Below are positions 8,298-16,479 of a DNA stretch of 64,000 nucleotides, in pieces; position 1 is the first letter of the stretch; each line of letters begins with the position of its first letter. The stretch comes from Muribaculaceae bacterium (GTDB lineage: Bacteria; Bacteroidota; Bacteroidia; Bacteroidales; Muribaculaceae): assembly GCA_017620635.1 (NCBI GenBank), contig JAGAUV010000036.1:37937-101936 (forward strand), written 5' to 3'. The notes beneath the pieces were generated by a model. The model saw only the letters and a program-made list of their open reading frames with translations. It was not told the DNA's origin and searched no databases. The position numbers and the translations under genes are program-made.

Positions 8298-10151
8298 TCA
8301 GTTCTTATAATCGAGCCATACCTTCATACGGCCGGCTTTGCGGTTGTCCCAACAGAAATACGGAATCATCCTGATATTGCCGCCGGGCACCGAAGCAAGC
8401 ACCGACACAGCCCCGTTGAGCTCGGCGATAGGTTCGCCCACCGAAAGCTCGGTGCCATTGACCTTAAGGCCCAGATCATATGTCGAGGCATTGTCACACT
8501 CCTCAACGCAATATACCAGCGGTCCGCGAGTGATGGCGCGTTTGCCGAGATCCTCAGCCACACGCGTATCGGCACTGTTGATCTTGACCGGCATATCCAT
8601 GTCGAAATCTATGCGGTCGCCATTGCCGCAGCCCGAGAGCACGAGATAACCCTTCTCTACAGGAGCTTTGACTGCCTTGCCGTTGACACGCACCTTGTAG
8701 CTGTCGCACCATCCGGGCACACGCATGCGGATATCGCGTTTTTCGTCTTCAGGGCCGGCAAGAGTAAGCGCCACACTGCCGTCATAAGGATATGAAGTAG
8801 TCTGGTTTACTGTCCACTTGCCGTCGGGCATAGCGGCCTCGCTGCCTATATAGAGGTTTACCCATATCGTTTCGGGCGACACACCATAGATATATCCGCC
8901 CAGCGAAGGCAGGAAGCGGCACACATTGCTCGGACAACATGCGCATCCATACCATTCCTGGCGATGATGGTCTCCTCTTGATTCAAGCGGATTCACATAA
9001 AAGAATTTTGTCCCCGACAGCGATACGCCTGAGAGGATGCCGTTGTAGATACAGCGCTCTACCACATCCACGTACTTCGAATCGGGCTCCATGGTGTTCA
9101 TTCGCTGGTTCCACAGAGCCATGCCTATCGACGCGCATGTCTCGCAATAGGCATCGAGATTAGGCATGTCATAGTCAACGGTAAATCCCTCGTTGATATG
9201 CGACGAGCCGATACCTCCGGTAATATACATGTTGCGGTCCACAACATCGTGCCACAGCGAATGCAGCGCATCCATATACGCATTTTCGCCCGTCGCTGCC
9301 ATCACATCGGCCATGCCGGAATACATGTACATACAGCGCACCGCATGACCTGATATATCGGTAAGCTCTGCCACAGGGGTAAGATCCTGATAGAACTTGG
9401 GATCCCACGGTATGTCGAGGCGTACACCGATACCGTGTCCGCGCTCGTCAAGAAGCCACTTGGCGAAATCGACATATTTCTTCTCGCCGGTAGTGTCGGC
9501 GAGTTTGCACAGCGCGAGCTCAATCTCCTGATGGCCGGGCACCCAGTGACGCTTGCCGGGGCCGAACACATCCATCATATGGTCGGCCATCCTGCGGCCT
9601 ACATTCAGCAGCTTGTCCTTGCCAGTAGCCTTGTAATATGCCACTCCGGCCTCGATAAGATGACCGGCGCAGTACATCTCGTGCTTGTCCATATCGGTCC
9701 AGCGGTCATTTGGCTTTGCAAGTGTATAGAATGTGTTGATATAACCGTTCTTATCCTGCGCGGCGGCTATCTTGTCAATCCATTCGTCGGTTTTGTCTTC
9801 AAGGGCCTGGTCGGGATTATTGATCAGAGTATAGGCCATGCCTTCTATAGCCTTGTAGACATCGGAATCATCGAAGAAGATGCCCGAATGCTCATGGCCG
9901 CCGTTTGCAACCTGTTCGAAATTGCGCATACGGCCGGTCTTGTTCTCTATCTGGTCTATACAGGTAGCCACCGTCGTTGCGGCGTGATTGTGCAGTCGGG
10001 GAGCCCAGAAGTTGTCCGTGATTTTTACCCGGGCAAAATCTACAGGAGTGTTTGCCTCTGCGGCAGGGGGCGTAGCCATGATCATGGCAGCCATGGCGAT
10101 ACAACCGGGTGTCAGAAACTTTTTCATTGCTTCATTCGTTTTTGCTGTCAT
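8298..10151 (-). CDS. GH127 beta-L-arabinofuranosidase-like enzyme, exported
   Basis: A 617-residue glycoside hydrolase of family GH127, whose characterised members release beta-L-arabinofuranose from plant glycoproteins or rhamnogalacturonan-II side chains. A signal peptide (MKKFLTPG... ending AAEA) follows a short N-terminal extension. The catalytic zinc/cysteine region is intact: YCETCASIGMALWN supplies the conserved Glu and Cys, and CACCPSN supplies the Cys pair that includes the nucleophile. The (alpha/alpha)6 barrel spans about residues 40-430, with beta-sandwich domains after it. The ATG at 10151 follows the upstream stop by three bases; the second ATG at 10127 gives a more typical signal peptide, so either may be used. 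Co-transcribed with the DUF4965 gene; substrate not provable here. Confidence 0.9.
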   Translation of the reverse strand: MTAKTNEAMKKFLTPGCIAMAAMIMATPPAAEANTPVDFARVKITDNFWAPRLHNHAATTVATCIDQIENKTGRMRNFEQVANGGHEHSGIFFDDSDVYKAIEGMAYTLINNPDQALEDKTDEWIDKIAAAQDKNGYINTFYTLAKPNDRWTDMDKHEMYCAGHLIEAGVAYYKATGKDKLLNVGRRMADHMMDVFGPGKRHWVPGHQEIELALCKLADTTGEKKYVDFAKWLLDERGHGIGVRLDIPWDPKFYQDLTPVAELTDISGHAVRCMYMYSGMADVMAATGENAYMDALHSLWHDVVDRNMYITGGIGSSHINEGFTVDYDMPNLDAYCETCASIGMALWNQRMNTMEPDSKYVDVVERCIYNGILSGVSLSGTKFFYVNPLESRGDHHRQEWYGCACCPSNVCRFLPSLGGYIYGVSPETIWVNLYIGSEAAMPDGKWTVNQTTSYPYDGSVALTLAGPEDEKRDIRMRVPGWCDSYKVRVNGKAVKAPVEKGYLVLSGCGNGDRIDFDMDMPVKINSADTRVAEDLGKRAITRGPLVYCVEECDNASTYDLGLKVNGTELSVGEPIAELNGAVSVLASVPGGNIRMIPYFCWDNRKAGRMKVWLDYKN

Positions 10152-10154
10152 TGA

Positions 10155-12674
10155 TCACTTTTTGAGCTTATGGGCGAAAAGCGGCATCCAGTGGCCGGCG
10201 ATCACTGAGCGGCCGATAAAGTGCTCGTATTTGCCGGTCTTGGTATCATACCAGTCGCTGATGGCGACACGGCTCGGTGTCTCGTTGATGTAGTCGTACA
10301 TCGGATCGATAAACTTGATCAGTGTCTTTGTGTCAGGCGACATTGCGGCGGTCCACATTACCCAGTCGCTCTTGGTATAATCCCTGCGGCAGTCGAGGGG
10401 CAGACCGTACTTATTCTGTTTCTTGAGATAATATGCTATCTCGTCCTTCATCACATCGGCAGGGAATATACCTGTACCCCAGAGCTGATCCCAGATCATA
10501 TTATACTTCTGGCTCCATGTGTCGGGACGATCGAAGGCCAGACGATAGTGCACATCGCCCTTCTTGCCTTCACGTGCAGCTTTTACCCAGTTTGCCGCCA
10601 TCTCCTTCGCACGGTCGGTGTACTTCCTGGCGGTCGCTTCGTCGCCTTTCATCTTAGCCATTTCAGCATATCCGGTTATACCCATTATAGCCTTGGCGGC
10701 AAGGTTTGCGTTGTGAGCCCAGTGACCGGCAAAGTCGTCGGTGCAGAGCTGGTTCTCCGGATCTTCTCCGTTCTCGGCAAGGTAGTCGGCCCAGATTGTC
10801 AGGACATCCCAATAGCGGTCGGCATATGCTGTGTTGCCGTCGAGCATACTCAGCTGGGCAAGAAGAGTGAGCATATTGCCGGCCTCCTCGAGCGGCATGT
10901 CGCCGCCGTAGAGCTGACCGTTAGCGATAGGATAAGTACCCAGGTCATGAGCAGAGAAGGGTTTGGTCCAGCGGCCCGACTTGCTGTAGTCGAGAATCGA
11001 GGTCATCATAGCCTTGAGCAGCTCGGGATTATAGATCAGGAACAGAGGAGCCGAAGGATAGGTAAGGTCTACGGTATTGACGCAACCGTTCGAGTCATTT
11101 TCCTTGGAGAAGAAGAGCAGATTGCCCTCGTCATCCTTGAAGAGCTTGTGGGCGGCTATCACATGGCGGTACGAGGCCGACAGAATCTCGGCATATTTCT
11201 TGCCGCCGACTTCCATAGCATCGTCATAAATCATCTTGTCGAAAGCACGGCAACGGTTCATGATCGTTGCATACGAATCTCCCAGATTGTCGAACATGTC
11301 GAAGATGCTTACCTGGCCGTCATGAGCCCAGTAAGCCTGATATTGCTTGTAGAAATACTCGATATCCTTGATCTCGTCGTAGCCTATCATCGTGAAGCTC
11401 GCAGCCTTACGTGTCTTGCCGAAATCATGCACATATGCGAGAAGAGGAGCTGTAGAGGCGTTCTGGGCAACAATCTCTGTTCCGGCCGGTGTGCCTTCGA
11501 TTTTGCCGGTGTTCATAAACATATTCTTCAGCTCATTGTCTGGACCGATAGCGATCTCGCCGTTGACAGCAGGAAGATAGAGATAGCCCCAGTCTATGCA
11601 GATATGGTCGCCATACTTGGCAAGTATAGGCTGTTCGATAGTGCCTGTCTTGGCATATCTCACACCGTTTTCTTCTACTATAGAAGTGCGTGTAGCCTGG
11701 AAATCCTTATTCTGCGCGAGCTTGGGCGATGCTGTCAGCATCATCTGTACGCTGTGTTCGGCGCCGTCGGTCGACCGTACCTGATATGAGATGTAGTTGA
11801 TCGGCGACGACAGAAGATCGTAGTTGTCGATCAGCATAGGAGCTGTAAACACGAGGTCAAGTTCCACCGGGCCGCATGCGAAAGTATAGTAGGTAGAAGT
11901 AGCAAGCACATCCACGCTCTTCTGCTCGGCGATCTTCATATCTCTGTCGGCTGCAGTACGCTTGCGGAAGAGGCCGTAGTCGGTATATGCGCCGCCGTTG
12001 GTGTTATGGCAGTGAGCTGCGATCATATTCTTGCCGGGGTGGAGAAGTTTCTTAAGCTCGGGGGTAAGCGGCTCCATCTCGCCGTTGAGCCATGTCTCTC
12101 CTGTAGAAATAACCTGTGTTCCGTTGATATAGAGCTCAAAAACATCATCGTGGGAATACACAAGTATGAGATCGCCTTCGAGATCGGCAGGTGTAAGCTC
12201 TACATCACGGCGAACATACAAGTCGCTGTGCTCGTCGTCCCAACGGGTGTTTACAGCCTCCTGACCATCCGAGCCAAAAGCTGCACGACCTGTGCGCCAC
12301 TTCGAATCATCGAAGCTCGGCGCAGCCCAGCCGTCCGACTGTTTTTCACGTGAATAACGTCCTTCCCATGCCTTTTCGCCGGCCATCGGGGCTATGGTCT
12401 CAAACGTAGTGATAGGCTCGCCCATAAAGCGGTACGATACGCCGTCTACTCGCAGGATACCCTGCAGCGGCTTGTCGGCGCCGGTCCAGTGACGGGTTGA
12501 GCCATCGGTAAGATTATCGTAGGGCGATAATATCGACAGATACGGGTCCGACTGGATCAGGGGCACTGCCGGCACTCTGAGATCTGTCGCCTGATAGGGA
12601 GTAAAGATTTCTGCATTCTGTGCGCCGGCGGCAAACGCTATGAACGCCAGTGCATAGGTCATCAATTTTTTCAT
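10155..12674 (-). CDS. Glutaminase A-like exported protein (DUF4964/5127/4965/1793)
   Basis: An 839-residue exported protein with signal peptide MKKLMTYALAFIAFAAGA. The order of regions follows the glutaminase A-like family: an N-terminal DUF4964-like stretch (VPAVPLIQSDPYLSILSPYD), DUF5127-like beta region, DUF4965 (ASYRHVIAAHKLFKDDEGN, SNGCVNTVDLTYPSAPLFL) and a C-terminal alpha-helical DUF1793 domain (QLCTDDFAGHWAHNANLAAK, then AIMGITGYA). Residues about 97-230 look like an inserted galactose-binding-like jelly roll (WRTGRAAFG, VYSHDDVFELYINGTQVIST). Despite the fungal glutaminase name, most Bacteroidetes members sit beside glycoside hydrolases, as here with GH127, so a carbohydrate-active role is likely but unproven. 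Confidence 0.85.
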   Translation of the reverse strand: MKKLMTYALAFIAFAAGAQNAEIFTPYQATDLRVPAVPLIQSDPYLSILSPYDNLTDGSTRHWTGADKPLQGILRVDGVSYRFMGEPITTFETIAPMAGEKAWEGRYSREKQSDGWAAPSFDDSKWRTGRAAFGSDGQEAVNTRWDDEHSDLYVRRDVELTPADLEGDLILVYSHDDVFELYINGTQVISTGETWLNGEMEPLTPELKKLLHPGKNMIAAHCHNTNGGAYTDYGLFRKRTAADRDMKIAEQKSVDVLATSTYYTFACGPVELDLVFTAPMLIDNYDLLSSPINYISYQVRSTDGAEHSVQMMLTASPKLAQNKDFQATRTSIVEENGVRYAKTGTIEQPILAKYGDHICIDWGYLYLPAVNGEIAIGPDNELKNMFMNTGKIEGTPAGTEIVAQNASTAPLLAYVHDFGKTRKAASFTMIGYDEIKDIEYFYKQYQAYWAHDGQVSIFDMFDNLGDSYATIMNRCRAFDKMIYDDAMEVGGKKYAEILSASYRHVIAAHKLFKDDEGNLLFFSKENDSNGCVNTVDLTYPSAPLFLIYNPELLKAMMTSILDYSKSGRWTKPFSAHDLGTYPIANGQLYGGDMPLEEAGNMLTLLAQLSMLDGNTAYADRYWDVLTIWADYLAENGEDPENQLCTDDFAGHWAHNANLAAKAIMGITGYAEMAKMKGDEATARKYTDRAKEMAANWVKAAREGKKGDVHYRLAFDRPDTWSQKYNMIWDQLWGTGIFPADVMKDEIAYYLKKQNKYGLPLDCRRDYTKSDWVMWTAAMSPDTKTLIKFIDPMYDYINETPSRVAISDWYDTKTGKYEHFIGRSVIAGHWMPLFAHKLKK

Positions 12675-12732
12675 GTAATATTTGGTTTTAGGTTTTTAGT
12701 GTTCGGGCAGGCAGTAAAGATCGGGTACAGGC

Positions 12733-13617
12733 TTACATCACATTGAGCACCTGTTCCTTGATCTGCTCGAGCAAATCTTTCATCTTTACCACTATGGCCT
12801 GCATTTCAGCGTGGTTGCTCTTGCTGCCGAGGGTATTGATCTCGCGCCCTATCTCCTGCGAGATAAAGCCGAGCTTCTTGCCCTGTCCGGGTTTGGGACT
12901 GTCGATAGTCTCCAGGAAGTACGACAAATGCTTGGCCAGTCGCTGCTTCTCCTCGTTGACATCAAGCTTCTCGATATAGAATATCATCTCCTGCTCGAGA
13001 CGGCCTTTGTCGAACTCTACGGCCGGTATCTTCGACAGTGCGTCCTCGAGGCGCTGACGTATGCGTGGCACACGTTCCTGCTCGAATGGTTCTATCTGGC
13101 GGAGGAGATCGCCTATGGCCTCTATCCGCACACGGAAGAAACTCTCAAGCTCAAGGCCTTCAGCTCGACGGTGGGCCATAAGACGCTCTACAGCCTTGCT
13201 CACAGTCTCACGCAGTATCTCAACCTCGCCCTCGCCGGCTTCCGGCACGGATGTGCGCATCGATTCCGGCAAGGTCATGAGTGTACGGAAAAGATCTTCG
13301 GGCACAGATATGCCGAGCTGTTCTGCGGCCGACTCTATCTGCTTCTTGTACTGGCTCATAACCTCTACATTGAGCTCCGAGGGTAGGGCTGTCGCAGCAT
13401 CCGGCAGATTCTCGCAGGTCACCAGCAGATCGGCCTTGCCGCGCTCTATGGTGTGACCCACGATACCGCGCACTTCAAGCTCGGATTCGCGAAATATATA
13501 AGGCAGTCGGACGCTGAGATCAAGCTGTTTGCTGTTTAGCGATTTGATCTCCGCGCTTATTCTATGGGTTTTGGTTTCGGCGGTGGCTTTGCCGAAACCG
13601 GTCATCGACATGAGCAT
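12733..13617 (-). CDS. yicC: YicC family endoribonuclease
   Basis: A 294-residue cytoplasmic protein. YicC of E. coli is an endoribonuclease implicated in small-RNA turnover. The family signature SMTGFGKATAET starts the protein, IKSLNSKQLDLSVRLP follows, and the C-terminal DUF1732 region ends with EIGREINTLGSKSNHAEMQ and VVKMKDLLEQIKEQVLNV. Starting at 13617 (MLMSMTGFG) rather than the longer upstream frame matches family length; 13611 is also possible. It is divergent from tsaB, and the two -7 elements are 45 bases apart. The DUF4965/GH127 pair follows on the same strand after 58 bases without an obvious terminator, so some read-through is possible. Confidence 0.93.
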   Translation of the reverse strand: MLMSMTGFGKATAETKTHRISAEIKSLNSKQLDLSVRLPYIFRESELEVRGIVGHTIERGKADLLVTCENLPDAATALPSELNVEVMSQYKKQIESAAEQLGISVPEDLFRTLMTLPESMRTSVPEAGEGEVEILRETVSKAVERLMAHRRAEGLELESFFRVRIEAIGDLLRQIEPFEQERVPRIRQRLEDALSKIPAVEFDKGRLEQEMIFYIEKLDVNEEKQRLAKHLSYFLETIDSPKPGQGKKLGFISQEIGREINTLGSKSNHAEMQAIVVKMKDLLEQIKEQVLNVM

Positions 13618-13675
13618 GGCTTTGATTGGTCTGTTTGAGTTATTATGGAGGGCTTCGCCCACTCATTTTATACTG

Positions 13676-13683
13676 CAAAATTA
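13676..13683 (-). promoter_or_regulatory. -7 promoter element for yicC
   Basis: On the minus strand TAATTTTG fits TAnnTTTG, with a TTTG -33 candidate about 17 bases further upstream. It lies about 60 bases before the yicC start. Confidence 0.55.
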
Positions 13684-13727
13684 CAAAAATATTACCTGCA
13701 AACTATGAATTTTAATATAAAAAATAG

Positions 13728-13735
13728 TAACTTTG
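13728..13735 (+). promoter_or_regulatory. -7 promoter element for tsaB-tsaC
   Basis: TAACTTTG matches TAnnTTTG exactly, 18 bases before the tsaB ATG at 13754. It is divergent from the yicC promoter. Confidence 0.6.
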
Positions 13736-13753
13736 CCGTAAAAGAAGTACCAA

Positions 13754-14455
13754 ATGGCTACAATACTCAATATAGAGACTTCTGGTGCGCCATGCTCGGC
13801 TTCGCTTTCCTCGGAAGGAATGATATTGTCACACCGCGAGAACTTCGAGGGCCGGAACCATGCCACCATGCTCAGCGACATGATAAAAACATGCATCGAC
13901 TACGCCAGAGACCACGACATAAAACTCGACGCAGTGGCTGCAAGTATGGGTCCGGGGAGCTATACCGGCCTCAGGATTGGACTTAGCGAAGCCAAAGGCA
14001 TAGCCTACGCGCTCGGCATCCCTCTGATCGGTGTCGATACACTCAAGCTCCTTGCTTCGAGAGTCATGTTCTCGTCCGACGAAATAGAGCCCGACACCAT
14101 ATTCATCCCCATGGTCGACGCCAGACGTATGGAAGTGTACACTGCGGCATACGATTTCGCGCTCGACGACCTGATCGCGCCTCAGGCGATGATACTCGAC
14201 GAAAACTCCTTCCGCGAAATAAAAGATACCGGCCGGCCCATACTCTTCTTCGGAAGCGGCGCTCAGAAAGCCTGTGGGATATTTGCCGACGCTCCTCAGG
14301 CCCGTTTCGTTCCCGATGTCGAGGCTCTCGCAGTCGATATGATAGCCCTCTCCGAGAGAGCCTACGCCATGCGCGATTTTATCGACACGGCATACTCCAC
14401 CCCGACATATCTCAAAGATTTTCAGGCTACGACGCCAAAGCATAAAGTATTATGA
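13754..14455 (+). CDS. tsaB: tRNA t6A synthesis protein TsaB
   Basis: A 233-residue cytoplasmic protein of the ASKHA fold that pairs with TsaD to transfer the threonylcarbamoyl group to A37 of ANN-decoding tRNAs. Signatures are ILNIETSGAPCSASL at the N-terminus, AASMGPGSYTGLRIGLSEAK near residue 70, and IPLIGVDTLKLLA. Length fits the family. It overlaps the downstream tsaC by four bases, which places two steps of one pathway under coupled translation. Confidence 0.96.
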   Translation: MATILNIETSGAPCSASLSSEGMILSHRENFEGRNHATMLSDMIKTCIDYARDHDIKLDAVAASMGPGSYTGLRIGLSEAKGIAYALGIPLIGVDTLKLLASRVMFSSDEIEPDTIFIPMVDARRMEVYTAAYDFALDDLIAPQAMILDENSFREIKDTGRPILFFGSGAQKACGIFADAPQARFVPDVEALAVDMIALSERAYAMRDFIDTAYSTPTYLKDFQATTPKHKVL

Positions 14456-15033
14456 ACGACTACTCCGACGACATACGTGCAGCCGTCGCCGCTATGCGTA
14501 AGGGCGGAGTGATACTATATCCCACCGATACAATATGGGGTATAGGCTGCGACGCCACCGACCCGGCGGCCGTGCAAAGAATATTCGGCATAAAACAGCG
14601 TGCCGACTCAAAAGCTCTCCTTACCCTCGTCGGCTCTCTCGCACAGCTCGAACGGACGGTTACCGGCATACCCGATGTGGCTTATCAGCTCATCGAGCTG
14701 TCCGAAAAACCTGTAACGATAGTCTACGACGGTGTCGATCCGCATTCAGGCATCGCACCCGAACTGCTTGCCGACGACGGAAGCATAGGCGTACGCCTTA
14801 CCGCCGAAAGCTTCAGCAAAGCTCTTTGCCTCGCTTTAGGCAAACCCGTAGTTTCTACCTCGGCAAACATCAGCGGCCAGGCAGCTCCGGCTAATTTCAG
14901 CGACATAAGCCCCGAAATCATCGCCGCCGTCGATTATGTATGCACCTCCCGTCGCGACGAAACCGGCAAGGCCAAACCTTCGTCGGTAATCAGGCTGTGC
15001 GCCGACGGCAGATTTAAGATAATTCGTCAATAA
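14452..15033 (+). CDS. tsaC: L-threonylcarbamoyladenylate synthase (Sua5/YrdC/TsaC family)
   Basis: A 193-residue enzyme that makes threonylcarbamoyl-AMP from threonine, bicarbonate and ATP for the t6A pathway. The YrdC core is complete: GGVILYPTDTIWGIGCDATD near residue 18, RIFGIKQRADSKALLTLV, the positively charged nucleotide-binding region GSIGVRLTAE, and VVSTSANISGQAAPANF near residue 135. It lacks the extra Sua5 C-terminal domain, so it is the short TsaC type. Coupled to tsaB by an ATGA overlap; the sugar-transferase gene begins seven bases later. Confidence 0.95.
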   Translation: MNDYSDDIRAAVAAMRKGGVILYPTDTIWGIGCDATDPAAVQRIFGIKQRADSKALLTLVGSLAQLERTVTGIPDVAYQLIELSEKPVTIVYDGVDPHSGIAPELLADDGSIGVRLTAESFSKALCLALGKPVVSTSANISGQAAPANFSDISPEIIAAVDYVCTSRRDETGKAKPSSVIRLCADGRFKIIRQ

Positions 15034-15039
15034 GCTACG

Positions 15040-16464
15040 ATGCAACAGGTTACAGCCCATCGGATAAAATATATATTGGCCGACTTCTGTTCAGCCTCCG
15101 CAGGCTTTTTCCTGTTCAATATCTTCCGTTTCCACACAATGCCCGGCGAGATAACCGGATACGACCTGTGGAGATTCATGACAAAGGAGTATCTGATTGC
15201 CGAGCAATGCCTTGTGCCCATACTTGTAGTGGTGCTATATTCACTCTTCGGAAGCTACAACAAGACAAACACGCTGTATAAATCGCGACTGGAGGAAACA
15301 CTTACCAACCTCATCGTGTCACTGCTGGCAATGCTCGTCGTCTTTTTCGTAGCGCTTATCAACGACAACATACAGGAGCGAGCCACAAACTATGAATTGA
15401 TGCTGGCTCTCTTCGCCGCACTCTTCGTGCCCACCTTCATTGTACGGATGCTCATCCTCAACGCCAACGCCAAAAAGATAAGGCGCGGCGAATATTTCAT
15501 CGACACCGTAGTAGTCGGCGCTTCGCCATCGTACAAGCCGAGGCTCGAAAAAATAATGAAATCCTCTATCTACAACGGTTTCAGGATAATCGCTGTTGTA
15601 GACACCGACAAATCATACCCCGGCGACGAAATCCTCGGGCTGCCCGTATATCACTCCGACGACCCTGCCGGCATCTGCAAACGGCTCAAGGCCAAGGTCG
15701 TCGTCATCATGCCGTCGACAAAAGGACTTTCCGAGACCACATCGATCATCAACAGGCTCTACTCGCTCGAAATACCCATGTTCATTTCGGCCGACCTCTA
15801 CACGATGCTGGGCATGAGGCCGAGAGTATCGCAGGTCATCGCCGAGCCCGTGATCGACATTACCAACGCCCACATATCTCCGGCGACATGCAACCTCAAA
15901 CGGCTCAGCGATATCGTAAACGCTATCCTCTCCATGGTAATCCTGAGCCCCGTTTTCGCGGCTATTGCTATTGCCGTCAAACTCGACTCGAAAGGTCCGG
16001 CAATATACCGCCAGAAACGTATCGGCCGTCACAAGAAACCTTTCTTCATCTATAAATTCCGCACCATGCGCCAGGACGCGGAAGACAACGGGCCAGCCCT
16101 GTCGGCTAAGAACGACCCGAGAATAACCAAAATCGGATACTTCCTGCGCAAATACCGGCTCGACGAACTGCCTCAATTCTGGAACGTGCTGAAAGGCGAC
16201 ATGTCATTCGTCGGCCCGAGGCCCGAACGAGAATACTATATCAGCCAGATCATCGAACGTGTGCCGGCTTACAGCCTGATACACCAGATAAGACCCGGAA
16301 TCACATCGTGGGGAATGGTCAGATACGGTTACGCTACTTCCGTCGATCAGATGATCGAACGTCTTGAATACGATCTGCTTTACCTCGAGAACGTCAGCTT
16401 TGCTGTCGATCTGAAAATATTGTTTCACACCATCAGCACTGTCATTACAGGCAAAGGACTTTAG
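15040..16464 (+). CDS. Polyprenyl-phosphate sugar-1-phosphate transferase
   Basis: A 474-residue membrane enzyme of the WbaP/WcaJ type that moves a hexose-1-phosphate from a nucleotide sugar to undecaprenyl phosphate, the first step of exopolysaccharide, capsule or O-antigen synthesis. Four or five N-terminal transmembrane helices (residues about 10-145) lead into a CoA-binding-like central domain (FIDTVVVGASPSYK) and the catalytic bacterial sugar-transferase domain from about residue 280: KRLSDIV, KGPAIYRQKRIG, FRTMRQDAED, LRKYRLDELPQFWNVLKGD, MSFVGPRPERE. The sugar specificity cannot be read from sequence. No glycosyltransferase cluster is adjacent, suggesting a stand-alone initiating enzyme. 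It is in the tsaB-tsaC run, with clcA next. Confidence 0.93.
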   Translation: MQQVTAHRIKYILADFCSASAGFFLFNIFRFHTMPGEITGYDLWRFMTKEYLIAEQCLVPILVVVLYSLFGSYNKTNTLYKSRLEETLTNLIVSLLAMLVVFFVALINDNIQERATNYELMLALFAALFVPTFIVRMLILNANAKKIRRGEYFIDTVVVGASPSYKPRLEKIMKSSIYNGFRIIAVVDTDKSYPGDEILGLPVYHSDDPAGICKRLKAKVVVIMPSTKGLSETTSIINRLYSLEIPMFISADLYTMLGMRPRVSQVIAEPVIDITNAHISPATCNLKRLSDIVNAILSMVILSPVFAAIAIAVKLDSKGPAIYRQKRIGRHKKPFFIYKFRTMRQDAEDNGPALSAKNDPRITKIGYFLRKYRLDELPQFWNVLKGDMSFVGPRPEREYYISQIIERVPAYSLIHQIRPGITSWGMVRYGYATSVDQMIERLEYDLLYLENVSFAVDLKILFHTISTVITGKGL

Positions 16465-16479
16465 ACTCGTACACGATTT

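Noticed and set aside
10221-11789. A 522-codon open frame on the plus strand opposite the DUF4965 gene
   Set aside because: It is exactly antisense to a well-recognised family protein, lacks any familiar motif and reflects codon bias of the true gene.
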